DNA from: CAVSXS01 sp963767715
GTDB taxonomy: Bacteria > Chloroflexota > Ktedonobacteria > Ktedonobacterales > Ktedonobacteraceae
Assembly: GCA_963767715.1 (NCBI GenBank)
Contig: CAVYFA010000017.1
Span: 62,001-126,000, forward strand
Direction: 5' to 3'
DNA: 64,000 bases
Below, piece after piece: positions 33,243 to 42,129 of this stretch. Positions within the stretch are counted from its first letter, which is position 1. Every line of letters begins with the position of its first letter. The notes under the pieces are model-generated. The model was not told the DNA's origin, made no database searches, and saw only the letters and a list, made by a program, of their open reading frames with translations. The translations under genes were made by a program, and so were the position numbers.

Positions 33243-35942
33243 ATGAGCAAAGAAGAAAACGTACAGGATGAGGCCAAAACCATAGAGTTTCGACTCGGCG
33301 ATCTCGTGGTCGTGGGTTCATCCGCAGGTGGGATCGAGGCCCTCTCGGTGCTGGTTGGCAGCTTGCCCGCCGACTTCCCCGCGCCGATTGTACTCGCCCA
33401 GCACCTGGATCCTTCCAGACCCAGCGCTCTGGATACCATTCTGCGGAGGCGAACGCCGCTGCCGGTCGAGCTTGTCCTCTCGAGCAGCCAGCTTGAAAAA
33501 GGCAAAATTTACGTAGTGCCGGCGAATCGCATGGTCTCTATTCTCGATGGGCATGTCGAGGTGCAGGAGGATTCGCTCAAACGCAGCAGGCCGAGGCCAT
33601 CGGTAGATTTACTGCTCTCAAGCGCGGCCGCCGTGTATGGAGATCGTCTGATAGCGGTTATTTTAACCGGCTCCGGCTCGGATGGCGCGGTTGGCGCGGT
33701 GGATGTCAAGAACGCCGGCGGCACAGTCATCGTCCAGGACCCACAGACCGCGCGCTACCCCTCCATGCCGCTGGCCTTGCCGCCCCCCGTGATCGATTTC
33801 GAGGTCGATATCGAGAAAATTGGCCCCCTGCTCTACGATCTCCTGTCGGGAGTCAGCCTGCCCCAGCCTGAAGAGAAAACGGAGGATGTCCTGCGCGGCA
33901 TTCTGGAACGGGTGAGCCGCCAGGCGAGCATCGACTTTCGCCCCTACAAAACTTCGACGATCCTGCGTCGTATTGGCCGCCGCATGACCGTGACGCGTAA
34001 CCGCACCATGCAGGAATACTCCGAGTATTTGCAAGCCCACCCGGAAGAGATCGGCGAGTTGGTGAAGTCGTTCCTGATCAACGTCACCCAGTTCTTCCGC
34101 GACCCCGACGCTTTCGACTACCTGAGAAGCGACATACTCCCGAAACTGATAACTCAGGCCCGCGAGAGCGACCGCGTGCTGCGCTTCTGGACGGCAGGCT
34201 GCGCCTCCGGCGAGGAACCATACTCGCTTGCTATGCTGCTGACCGAACTGCTTGGCGCGGAACTCTCCGAATGGAGCGTGAAAATCTTCGCGACCGACCT
34301 GGACGAAGCCGCCATCAGCTTCGCCCGGCGTGGACTTTATTCTGAAAACCTGGTAAAGGGCATTCCCGCCGAGTATCGTGACCGTTTCTTTGAACGGGTC
34401 GATCACGGGTATCGTATTTCCAAGACGCTGCGGCAGATGGTGATCTTTGGCCAGCAGGATTTGAGCCGCAGCGCTCCGTTTCCTCGCATCAACCTGGTGT
34501 TGTGCCGCAACGTCCTGATCTACTTCACGCCCGAATTGCAGGAATACGTCTTGAACCAGTTTGCCTTTTCGCTCTCACCCGGTGGCTACCTGTTCCTGGG
34601 CAAGGCTGAAACGGTGCGGCCCGCGCAATCTTTTTATGAACTCATCAACAAGCACTGGAAAGTTTACCGCTGTACAGGAGGCGCGCTGCCAACCGTGCGC
34701 CGCCCGGGTATGGGCGATGTTAGCGCGCAGCGCCAGGATGAGCGCGCCAATTATCGTGCTGGCAAGCCTGTGGGGAAACCAATGGCCGAGCAAGAACCAC
34801 CATCTCCATCTCTTGAGATCGGGCAACTGCGCCGTCTCAATGAATTGCTACTGCGCTTCCTGCCGGTGGGAGTGATCGTCATTGACCGCGCGTATCACGT
34901 GTTGACGGCCAACGGCACCGCGAGAAGAATTCTCGGGCTGCGCGAGATGGGCAACGAGCGGGATTTCCTGCACGCGGTGCGCGGCATACCTTATACAGAA
35001 GTACGAACCGCTATCGATAACGCGTTCCGCGAGCGCACCGCCGTCTCCCTTGCCGAAGTCGAACTCGATGTAGGCTCCGGTGGGAATGGGCGTTTCATCG
35101 CCCTCTCCATCGCGTTGATGCAGATGGAGGCGGGCTCGCCCGACCTGGCGGCCGTCAGTGTCATCGATGTTACGGAGCAGATTCAGGCTCGACGGCAGCT
35201 TGAGGCTGTGCAAACCGAGCAGACCCAGCTCATGAGCGAGCTTGGCAGCGCCAATAAGCGCCTCAACGAAGTGAATAAGGAACTGCTGGATGCCAACGAA
35301 GAACTGCAGGTCGCCAATGAAGAACTTACGCTGACCCACGAGGAGCTGCAGGCCACCATTGAAGAGTTCGAGACCACCAACGAGGAGTTGCAGGCTACCA
35401 ACGAGGAGCTAGAGACCAATAACGAGGAGCTGCAGGCTACCAACGAAGAGCTCGAAACCACCAACGATGAGTTACGAGCGCGCACGGCTGAGCTCCAGGA
35501 ACTGACTGCCATGCTCGAGAGCGAGCGCCTGCGACTTTCAGAGATGGTGGAGCTTGCTCCTTTCTATATCATGGTGCTGCGCGGCCCCGGCCTGACTGTC
35601 GAGGCGTTTAATCCTCGCTTTACCCACTTGTTTGGAGATCGGGTGGTGCAGGGACGCCCGCTCAGCGAGATCTTCGACCTCTTCTGGGAAGCCGGCAGCA
35701 CCATAGATCGCCTGGCGCGCGAGGTGTACCACCGTGATGTCATTCGCACCACGCCTCGTATTCCCATTCGTCCCCCGGAAGGGCAAGATGATCTGGTAGA
35801 GAACTACTTCGTCTATACGATGGTGCCGACGCACGATTCTCAGTGGGAGAGTTACTGGCGTCGTCATCTACGCGCTGGACGAGACCGAACAGCGCGCCAG
35901 GGAGATTGTAGAGGAAAGCGAGCGGCTCCGGCTCATTTTTGA
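33243..35942 (+). CDS. CheB-CheR fusion with PAS domains (frame lost near its end)
   Basis: An 899-residue frame. Residues about 18-190 are a CheB methylesterase (GSSAGG with Ser27, AQHLDPS, TGSGSDGAVG). About 215-480 is a CheR SAM-dependent methyltransferase (LINVTQFFRDPDAF, FWTAGCASGEEPYSLAMLL, FATDLDEAAI, NLVLCRNVLIYF). A PAS domain follows (about 530-640), then a long coiled coil of NEELQATNEELET heptad-like repeats (about 650-770; 21-base repeats in the DNA) and a second PAS. From QWESY onward the frame is wrong. One extra T near 35852 separates it from the conserved GVVIYALDETEQRAR continuation that leads into the histidine kinase. GGGAGGA precedes the ATG. Confidence 0.85.
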   Translation: MSKEENVQDEAKTIEFRLGDLVVVGSSAGGIEALSVLVGSLPADFPAPIVLAQHLDPSRPSALDTILRRRTPLPVELVLSSSQLEKGKIYVVPANRMVSILDGHVEVQEDSLKRSRPRPSVDLLLSSAAAVYGDRLIAVILTGSGSDGAVGAVDVKNAGGTVIVQDPQTARYPSMPLALPPPVIDFEVDIEKIGPLLYDLLSGVSLPQPEEKTEDVLRGILERVSRQASIDFRPYKTSTILRRIGRRMTVTRNRTMQEYSEYLQAHPEEIGELVKSFLINVTQFFRDPDAFDYLRSDILPKLITQARESDRVLRFWTAGCASGEEPYSLAMLLTELLGAELSEWSVKIFATDLDEAAISFARRGLYSENLVKGIPAEYRDRFFERVDHGYRISKTLRQMVIFGQQDLSRSAPFPRINLVLCRNVLIYFTPELQEYVLNQFAFSLSPGGYLFLGKAETVRPAQSFYELINKHWKVYRCTGGALPTVRRPGMGDVSAQRQDERANYRAGKPVGKPMAEQEPPSPSLEIGQLRRLNELLLRFLPVGVIVIDRAYHVLTANGTARRILGLREMGNERDFLHAVRGIPYTEVRTAIDNAFRERTAVSLAEVELDVGSGGNGRFIALSIALMQMEAGSPDLAAVSVIDVTEQIQARRQLEAVQTEQTQLMSELGSANKRLNEVNKELLDANEELQVANEELTLTHEELQATIEEFETTNEELQATNEELETNNEELQATNEELETTNDELRARTAELQELTAMLESERLRLSEMVELAPFYIMVLRGPGLTVEAFNPRFTHLFGDRVVQGRPLSEIFDLFWEAGSTIDRLAREVYHRDVIRTTPRIPIRPPEGQDDLVENYFVYTMVPTHDSQWESYWRRHLRAGRDRTARQGDCRGKRAAPAHF

Positions 35943-35994
35943 AAATGCGAATGCCGCGGCGCTGGCCCTTTACGATGCTCAAACTACTCAACTG

Positions 35995-37041
35995 GTGTTG
36001 GCAAGTCCCCGTTATGTGGAGATTACCGCACATCTGCATGGGTTAGAGCATGATAGAGTGATTGGTCGCCCGTGGCGGGAACTTTCATTTTTAGCAATAG
36101 ATGATGAGGCTGACACGATGTGGAAGACCGTGCTGGATAGCCGCACGCCGCTGCGTCTGTCCGAGGTGCACCTCAGGATTCCCCAGGATGAACAGGAGAT
36201 GGTCTGGGACTGTACGCTTACCCCAATCCCCATTTCTGTGCAACGCGAGCCTGTGCGCTTTATGCTCGTTTCCGCCGTCGATATTACGGAGCACGCGCGG
36301 GCGAATGAAGAGATGGTGCGTTTAAATCAGCTTCGCGACGATTTCCTGGCGCGCGCCAGCCACGAGCTGCGCACGCCCCTCACATCTATCCTCGGCAACG
36401 CCGAACTGCTGCAACGCAACCTGCTGCGGCAGACCGAAGCCAGCAACGGGAGGGAGCAGAAGCAGTATTTTACGCGCGAGGCCACTGCTCTTGAGCGCAT
36501 GATTCACCAGCTCCATCGCTTGAACCGCTTGATCAATGAGATGCTGGATATCACCAGCATTCGCGGAGAAGTGATGCAGCTTGACAAACAAGCGAATGTC
36601 AACCTTGTTGAGCTGGCCAGACGCGTGGTCGAACAATATAAAAATGTCTCGAAGCGTACAATTGTGCTGGAGACCAACCAGGATGCTATAAAGGGCACAT
36701 GGGATGAGACGCGGCTTGAACAGGTGCTTGATAACCTGGTGAGCAATGCGATCAAGTATAGCCCGGCCGGAACGGCCGTGAAGGTGGGCATAGATGCCCA
36801 GAATGCCGGGGTGACAGTCGAGGTGCGTGACAGGGGGAAAGGTATCAGCGCAGAGGATCAGCTTCACATCTTCGATCGCTTCTATCGGGCCAGCAATAGC
36901 GATGCTTCCAGAATCGAAGGGCTGGGGTTAGGGCTGTATATCGCCAACCAGATCATTCTCCAGCATGGCGGGCGCATGTGGCTGGAGAGCAAGCCGGAAG
37001 AGGGCAGCGCCTTCTATTTTTCTCTGCCGCTTGATCAATAG
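35995..37041 (+). CDS. PAS-histidine kinase, probably the C-terminal part of the CheB-CheR protein
   Basis: A 348-residue frame with a PAS segment (residues about 1-100), HisKA (FLARASHELRTPLTSILGN, phospho-accepting His123) and HATPase (N box NLVSNAIKYSPAG, G1 VRDRGKGIS, F box FDRFYR, G2 GLGLGLYIANQI). The same frame is open upstream of 35995 and encodes VVIYALDETEQRAREIVEESERLRLIFENANA, overlapping the end of the preceding gene. The natural product is therefore probably one ~1,265-residue CheB-CheR-PAS-kinase. No response regulator is encoded nearby. It converges with mocA, overlapping by seven bases. Confidence 0.82.
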   Translation: MLASPRYVEITAHLHGLEHDRVIGRPWRELSFLAIDDEADTMWKTVLDSRTPLRLSEVHLRIPQDEQEMVWDCTLTPIPISVQREPVRFMLVSAVDITEHARANEEMVRLNQLRDDFLARASHELRTPLTSILGNAELLQRNLLRQTEASNGREQKQYFTREATALERMIHQLHRLNRLINEMLDITSIRGEVMQLDKQANVNLVELARRVVEQYKNVSKRTIVLETNQDAIKGTWDETRLEQVLDNLVSNAIKYSPAGTAVKVGIDAQNAGVTVEVRDRGKGISAEDQLHIFDRFYRASNSDASRIEGLGLGLYIANQIILQHGGRMWLESKPEEGSAFYFSLPLDQ

Positions 37042-37712
37042 ACCGACTGCTGCTTTTCCCATGTCCGTAAAACCTGCTGGTACGCCTCCCACGTATCAAC
37101 ATCGTAGGACGCCGCCACATTGCCCGTTTCAAGCGTCGTCACCTCGTCCGGGTGCCGCTTGAGCAGGCTTCGCCCGCCCTCATCGCCGATCACTTCAAGC
37201 AATTCGGCAAACAGGCTGGCATCAAACAGCACGGGATTACCGCGCTGCCCGGCGTAAAGCGGCGCGACGATGCGCTTGCCCGCCTGCCTGCTCGACTCGA
37301 ATGCCTCGATGAGGCTATCGATAACTTCCGCTGTGATCAACGGTTGATCGCCGGTCAAAAATAACGCGCTGTCTACCTCACACTCTTTCCCCTTCCTATA
37401 GCCAGAAGATAGCAGCGCCTGGATACCCAGCTTCATGGAAGTGCTCATCCCTTGCAAATAGTCGAGGTTATCGATGACGGTGATGTCGGGATGTTCGCAA
37501 TACGAGGGGATGAAGGCGCGGACGCGCTCTGCCTGGTAGCCCAGCACAAGCACGATGGGTCGCGCTCGTGAGACAAGCGCCGCGTCGAGCACGTGCGCCA
37601 GCACTGGCCGATCGCCTAGTGGGAGCAAGAGTTTGTGGCGACCGCTTCCCATGCGGGTTGAGGCGCCCGCGGCGAGGATGATGGCGGCGGTCGTAGAGTG
37701 CGATGTACTCAT
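37035..37712 (-). CDS. mocA: MocA-type molybdenum cofactor nucleotidyltransferase
   Basis: A 225-residue NTP-transferase with the N-terminal LAAGASTRMGSGRHKLLLPLG nucleotide signature, the VIDNLDYLQGMSTSMKLGI segment and LTGDQPLI (metal-binding Asp). These identify the MocA/MobA group that attaches CMP or GMP to molybdopterin for xanthine-dehydrogenase- or CO-dehydrogenase-type enzymes. The RGNPVLFD motif near residue 170 is typical of MocA. A CoxG protein gene lies 7 kb away, which fits a molybdo-hydroxylase role, though no structural CODH genes are in the window. ATG at 37712 is five bases after the stop of a small upstream gene. Confidence 0.85.
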   Translation of the reverse strand: MSTSHSTTAAIILAAGASTRMGSGRHKLLLPLGDRPVLAHVLDAALVSRARPIVLVLGYQAERVRAFIPSYCEHPDITVIDNLDYLQGMSTSMKLGIQALLSSGYRKGKECEVDSALFLTGDQPLITAEVIDSLIEAFESSRQAGKRIVAPLYAGQRGNPVLFDASLFAELLEVIGDEGGRSLLKRHPDEVTTLETGNVAASYDVDTWEAYQQVLRTWEKQQSVY

Positions 37713-37717
37713 GGTCC

Positions 37718-37936
37718 TTATTCCAACGGTGGTGTTGGGGGAACAGCATGGCGAAGCCGGTCCAATTCGTCCAACATACTATCTGGAAGGTCATACCATG
37801 CCCCGGCAGGGTCTTCCCAGCGATCAATTGTATCATACCGAGGTGCAAGGTTAAACCAGTCGAGAACTTTCTTTGCGACATCTTCCAGTGGCCTCACAGT
37901 ATCTACGCTGAGGTATGGATTATAGATCAGCCACAT
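37718..37936 (-). CDS. small hypothetical protein upstream of mocA
   Basis: A 72-residue acidic, tryptophan-rich protein (WLIYNPYLSVDTVRPLEDVA, then WEDPAGAWYDLP) with no recognised domain. The frame is open to 38011, but the ATG at 37936 with GAGTGGAT upstream gives the more compact start. Its stop codon overlaps the AAGGACC ribosome-binding region of mocA, so the two are likely co-transcribed. Function unknown. Confidence 0.5.
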   Translation of the reverse strand: MWLIYNPYLSVDTVRPLEDVAKKVLDWFNLAPRYDTIDRWEDPAGAWYDLPDSMLDELDRLRHAVPPTPPLE

Positions 37937-37963
37937 AAAGATCCACTCTCTCTTGCCGACGAA

Positions 37964-37972
37964 TGATATAAT
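37964..37972 (+). promoter_or_regulatory. extended -10 promoter candidate for larE
   Basis: TGATATAAT contains a perfect TATAAT preceded by the TGn extension. No good -35 box is present, as is usual for extended -10 promoters. It lies 90 bases before the larE start. Confidence 0.4.
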
Positions 37973-38061
37973 AACAGGTGTGCAATCCGCACATCCGAAA
38001 CGTTCGCGCATGTTCGCGCCTTATCTATTATACAAAACCCTGGTCAGGAGACTACACTACC

Positions 38062-38952
38062 ATGCCCAATATCCCCTCTGTCGATAGTCCGCTTGAAGCA
38101 GCGCCTGAACCGGACTTGTTGGACGAGGAGACGCGAGTGAAATATCAACGCTTGCGGGACATCCTGCGCGAGATGGGGTCGGTGCTGGTAGCCTATTCGG
38201 GGGGTGTAGATAGCGCGCTGCTCTTGAAGGTCGCGCGTGATATGCTGGGTGAGCGGGCAATGGGCGCGATAGCCGCTTCCCCGGCCTATGCAGCCGAGGA
38301 GACGGAGGAGGCAGTCGCGGTTGCGCGGCAGATGGGCATTCCCCTGCTGATGCTCGAGACGCACGAGCTCGAGGACGAGCGTTACCTTGCCAACGACGTC
38401 AATCGTTGTTATTTTTGCAAGACCGAACTGTTTACACAGCTCGAACCACTGGCCAAACAACACCATTTGCGTTATATTGCGTATGGCGTGAACCGGGACG
38501 ACGATGGCGATTTTCGCCCGGGGCAGCGCGCCGCACGTGAGTTTGGCGTGCGCGGCCCGCTCAAAGAGGCGGACATGGGCAAGCGCGAGATTCGCGCGGT
38601 GGCAAAGATGCTGGGCGTGCCGGTGTGGGACAAGCCGGCGATGGCCTGTTTTTCGTCGCGCATCCCCTACGGCAGCAGGGTAGATATCGCCTCGCTGAAC
38701 AAGATTTATAGGGCGGAGAAGGCGCTGCGCGAGCTGGGTTTCCGCCAGGTTCGCGTACGCCATCATGACAAAATCGCACGCATCGAGGTTGAGCGCTCGG
38801 AACTGCCTCGCCTGATTGACGAGGAGATCAGTCGCCAGGTTACGCGCAGTTTGCGCGACATCGGCTATTTGTACGTGACCGTCGATTTGCAGGGGTATCG
38901 TACAGGCAGCATGAACGAGGCCTTCTTCAAGAAGAAGGAAAAGCAATCATAA
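38062..38952 (+). CDS. larE: LarE-type ATP-dependent sacrificial sulfur transferase
   Basis: A 296-residue PP-loop ATP pyrophosphatase. The adenylation loop VAYSGGVDSALLLKVA is at about residues 40-55. RCYFCKTELF and PAMACFSSRIPYG are also present; the Cys in the second corresponds to the sulfur-donating Cys of sacrificial LarE enzymes, which convert a pyridinium dicarboxylate to its thio form for the nickel-pincer cofactor. The ATG at 38062 has CAGGAG upstream; the frame opens earlier but without similarity. LarB and LarC are not in the window. Next comes a membrane protein and then a cysteine desulfurase, so a sulfur-transfer cluster is likely. The true sulfur acceptor is not certain. Confidence 0.85.
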   Translation: MPNIPSVDSPLEAAPEPDLLDEETRVKYQRLRDILREMGSVLVAYSGGVDSALLLKVARDMLGERAMGAIAASPAYAAEETEEAVAVARQMGIPLLMLETHELEDERYLANDVNRCYFCKTELFTQLEPLAKQHHLRYIAYGVNRDDDGDFRPGQRAAREFGVRGPLKEADMGKREIRAVAKMLGVPVWDKPAMACFSSRIPYGSRVDIASLNKIYRAEKALRELGFRQVRVRHHDKIARIEVERSELPRLIDEEISRQVTRSLRDIGYLYVTVDLQGYRTGSMNEAFFKKKEKQS

Positions 38953-38976
38953 GTATTGGGAAAGTTGGGACTTTCA

Positions 38977-39930
38977 ATGAGCAAACAGGGCACACGCTCA
39001 AAGACAAAGCAGGGACAGGCAAACAACAAGTCATCCAATAGTGTGACGACAAAGACAAGCAACGGTTCAGTTGCGAAGACGCCGGCCGCTTCGTCTGCGA
39101 CGACCATAAAAGCGGGGGGCGCCTCGAACGATGCTCCGGTCGCGAAGGCGAGCACCACCGCAGCAGGTACGGCAAAGGCACCGGCGACTCAGCCAAAGCA
39201 GAATACGACAGGCGCGAAGGCGCCCTCTAATGGAGCTGCGAAACAGGCGCAGCCCGAGTTCGCAGGCCGGCAGTCGGGCAAGTCGGTCAAGCAGCAGCGC
39301 AAACAACAAAAGATACAGAACCGCCTCACGCAGCAGCGGCATGATGCCAGACTCAGGCGGACCACGATCTCGTTGGTGGCAGCCGCAGTGGTTATCGCCG
39401 CAGGCCTCATCGCCTATATTATCATCGGCAATATGACGTCTACCCAGGCGCATACAGTCTATAACGCCGATTATCAGCCGATCGATGGGGTCTACTGTGA
39501 TCAACTGGAGCAGACAGCCTATCACCACCATGTCTTGCTGACCATCTATATCGACGGCCAGCAGGCGAGCGTGCCCGCAGGCGTTGGGATTGCCGGCGAC
39601 CCTTCGTCGCCCACCTGTTATTACTACCTGCATACCCATGACACAAGCGGGATTGTGCACATCGAGGCGCCGAACGGCGTCAATTACACCTTAAAGGACT
39701 TCCTGGACATCTGGCAAAATTTTGCCGGGACGAGCAGCTCGATCACTTATCCATCTCAACTGGCCTCGTCAAGCGGCTGGACGGTCTACATCAACGGCAA
39801 GAAGGTGAACGAGGATTTCAGTCACGTCGACATTTCCAGCAACCAGGCCTGGCACGAGCTGATTACGATCATGTATAACAGCCCGAACGCGAAGCCGGTG
39901 ACGACTTATAGCTGGCAGCCGGGGTTGTAG
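38977..39930 (+). CDS. membrane-anchored protein with HTHD-containing extracellular domain
   Basis: A 317-residue protein of three parts. The first is a Lys/Ala/Thr/Gln-rich low-complexity cytoplasmic tail of about 120 residues. One transmembrane helix follows (TISLVAAAVVIAAGLIAYII). The outer domain of about 170 residues has IDGVYCDQLEQTAYHHHVLL, CYYYLHTHDTSGIVHIEAP and TLKDFLDIW. The clustered His residues (HHH, HTHD, HIE) could bind a metal such as copper, but this is inference. The ATG at 38977 is preferred; a TTG at 38956 is in frame. It sits between larE (24 bases) and a cysteine desulfurase (15 bases) in one apparent operon. Confidence 0.65.
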   Translation: MSKQGTRSKTKQGQANNKSSNSVTTKTSNGSVAKTPAASSATTIKAGGASNDAPVAKASTTAAGTAKAPATQPKQNTTGAKAPSNGAAKQAQPEFAGRQSGKSVKQQRKQQKIQNRLTQQRHDARLRRTTISLVAAAVVIAAGLIAYIIIGNMTSTQAHTVYNADYQPIDGVYCDQLEQTAYHHHVLLTIYIDGQQASVPAGVGIAGDPSSPTCYYYLHTHDTSGIVHIEAPNGVNYTLKDFLDIWQNFAGTSSSITYPSQLASSSGWTVYINGKKVNEDFSHVDISSNQAWHELITIMYNSPNAKPVTTYSWQPGL

Positions 39931-39945
39931 AGGAACGGACAGCCC

Positions 39946-41094
39946 ATGCCGGAGCGTATCATCTACCTTGATCATGCAGCGACGACAGCACTCGACCCGC
40001 GCGTGCTGGATGTCATGCTGCCGTACTTCACGAGTGAGTATGGCAACGCCAGCAGCATCTACACGCTGGGTCGTCACGCGATGCAGGCCATCGACGGCGC
40101 GCGCGAGCAGGTAGCCGAGCTACTCGGCTGCCGGCCGACGGAGATTACCTTTACCGGCGGGGGCTCCGAGAGCGATAACCTCGCCATCAAAGGGGTGGCC
40201 TTCACCTCGCAGAAAAAAGGCCAGCATCTCGTCACTTCGCCCATCGAGCACCACGCCGTGCTGCATACCTGCCAGTACCTCGAGCGCTTCGGCTTTCAAA
40301 CCACGTATGTGCCCGTGGACTCGTATGGCCGGGTCGATCCCGACGACGTGGCGCGCGCCATCACCGACTCGACCGTGCTGGTCTCGATCATGTACGCCAA
40401 CAACGAGGTCGGTACCATAGAGCCCGTCGCAGAGATCGGGCGCATATGCCGTGCGCGCAAAATCCCCTTCCACGTCGACGCGGTGCAGGCAGGTGGGGCG
40501 CTGCCGATCGATGTCGCCGCACTGAACGCCGACCTGCTTTCGCTCTCGGCCCACAAATTCTATGGCCCGAAGGGTGTGGGGATACTCTACACGCGCCAGG
40601 GCGTGCGCCTGTTGCCCCAGTTGCAGGGCGGCTCGCAGGAACGCGGCAAGCGCGCCGGAACCGAAAACGTGGCGGGCATCGTTGGCGCGGCAGCGGCCCT
40701 GCGTCTCGCCTACGAGGAACTGCCGGTGGTCACGCCCCGCATTACCGCGCTGCGCGACCGCCTCATCTCCGGCGTGCTGACCATCCCCGGCAGCCACCTG
40801 ACCGGCCACCCCACGGAGCGCCTGCCCAACAACGCCAGCTTCATGTTCGAGGGTATCGAGGGGGAATCGATCCTGCTGAGTCTCGACCTGCACAGCATTG
40901 CCGCCTCCACCGGCTCGGCCTGCACCTCCGGCTCGGTCGATCCCTCGCATGTCCTGCTCGCCATGCACTACTCGCCTGAAGAGGCGCGCGGCACCCTGCG
41001 CCTCACTCTGGGCAAGGACAACACCGAAGCCGACGTGGACGCCGTCCTTGCCGTCCTGCCCGGGATAATCGAGAAGATACGACGATTAGGATGA
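39946..41094 (+). CDS. cysteine desulfurase (NifS/IscS family)
   Basis: A 382-residue PLP enzyme that removes sulfur from cysteine as a protein persulfide. YLDHAATTALDP opens the protein, SIEHHAVL-type residues (SPIEHHAVL) contact PLP, SLSAHKFYGPKG carries the Schiff-base Lys204, and STGSACTSGS carries the persulfide Cys326 on the long flexible loop typical of the IscS/NifS group. Length fits the family. It lies in line with larE and a membrane protein, so it may feed sulfur to LarE or to iron-sulfur or thiouridine pathways; no iscU, sufU or mnmA is adjacent to decide. Confidence 0.92.
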   Translation: MPERIIYLDHAATTALDPRVLDVMLPYFTSEYGNASSIYTLGRHAMQAIDGAREQVAELLGCRPTEITFTGGGSESDNLAIKGVAFTSQKKGQHLVTSPIEHHAVLHTCQYLERFGFQTTYVPVDSYGRVDPDDVARAITDSTVLVSIMYANNEVGTIEPVAEIGRICRARKIPFHVDAVQAGGALPIDVAALNADLLSLSAHKFYGPKGVGILYTRQGVRLLPQLQGGSQERGKRAGTENVAGIVGAAAALRLAYEELPVVTPRITALRDRLISGVLTIPGSHLTGHPTERLPNNASFMFEGIEGESILLSLDLHSIAASTGSACTSGSVDPSHVLLAMHYSPEEARGTLRLTLGKDNTEADVDAVLAVLPGIIEKIRRLG

Positions 41095-41118
41095 TATGTG
41101 AATCCAAAGGTCGCCCTT

Positions 41119-42057
41119 CTACGTTTCTCCCAATAACCTCTCCATCACCCACTCGCGCGCCGCGTCAGCCCGGATATCCACCGCCGCCTGTACAGGTGGC
41201 CCGTCCATGATGCGCGGCACCATCACACCGCACAGTGGCCCTTCCACCAGCACACGCGCCGTCATCTCCTCGAAGCGCAGGAATTGCGGAGCGCAGAGCG
41301 CAGCTATCGTCAGCGGGTCGTGCAGGAAGGGGTAGGCCGACTGCCAGCGCGGGCGGTGGCGCTGCCAGACGTCCAGCAGCTTGCTCAGCAGGCGTACCTG
41401 GGGCGTGTCGCGGTCGCGCAATCGTGCGATATCCCCCGGCCGGAGCTGGCAGCGCATCGTGATATTCATCCCCAGCAGCGTGATAGGTATGCCTGATGCC
41501 AGCACCAGCCGCGCGGCCCTGGCGTCGCTGCGCACATTCCATTCGGGGAACGGCAGACCGCTTGTGCCGCCCATCATGACGATCCTTCTTATAGCCATGA
41601 AGAGGCCTGGTTCCATGCTCAAAGCGGCCGCAACGTTGGTGAGTGGGCCGATGCAAATGAGCATGAGCTGACCAGGATAGGTGAGCGCCTTCTGCACGAT
41701 CAACTCTGGACCGCTGCAGGCGCTGGTGGCGAGATGTTCGCAGGGGTCGAGGATGGCGGCCTGGGGCGCTCCGGATGGGCGGTGGCGCGCCACGAGCGGG
41801 GTAGATATCCCGGGGGCCACCGGAATATCCTCGTGCCCATAGACTCGCAGGAGCTGCTTTGCCAGCCGAGCGCGCAGGTGTGTATCACCGAACACCGTCG
41901 TCACGCCGTGCAGCGTTAACTCCGGCGAGCGCAGCGTCAGGGCCAGGGCGAAGGCGTCGTCGATATCGTCGCCGATATCGGTATCGAGCAGCACCGGCAC
42001 AGGTTCGCTGCGTGATTGGCCTGCCACTTTACTGAGAGCGAACTGTGATTGGCTCAT
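41119..42057 (-). CDS. inosine-uridine preferring nucleoside hydrolase
   Basis: A 312-residue N-ribohydrolase that splits nucleosides to base and ribose. The calcium-binding signature DTDIGDDIDDA lies at residues 25-35. The family motifs GVTTVFGD, MICIGPLTNVAAAL, MMGGT and a C-terminal HDPL (catalytic-region His) are all present. The start at 42057 is supported by CAGGGCAG upstream; the frame is open 86 codons further but that stretch runs into the neighbouring aminotransferase gene. Nucleobase preference cannot be read. It is transcribed divergently from the aminotransferase, with their promoters sharing about 70 bases. Confidence 0.9.
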   Translation of the reverse strand: MSQSQFALSKVAGQSRSEPVPVLLDTDIGDDIDDAFALALTLRSPELTLHGVTTVFGDTHLRARLAKQLLRVYGHEDIPVAPGISTPLVARHRPSGAPQAAILDPCEHLATSACSGPELIVQKALTYPGQLMLICIGPLTNVAAALSMEPGLFMAIRRIVMMGGTSGLPFPEWNVRSDARAARLVLASGIPITLLGMNITMRCQLRPGDIARLRDRDTPQVRLLSKLLDVWQRHRPRWQSAYPFLHDPLTIAALCAPQFLRFEEMTARVLVEGPLCGVMVPRIMDGPPVQAAVDIRADAAREWVMERLLGET

Positions 42058-42086
42058 TGTCAATCTGCCCTGTGATATGGTAAATT
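42057..42086 (+). promoter_or_regulatory. putative promoter of the aminotransferase gene
   Basis: TTGTCA (42057-42062, 5/6), an 18-base spacer and TAAATT (42081-42086, 4/6) lie about 45 bases before the aminotransferase start and overlap the divergent nucleoside hydrolase start. Confidence 0.4.
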
Positions 42087-42129
42087 GGGTTAAGAAAAGG
42101 CATCCCCAGGAAGGAAGGGTTATACAACG

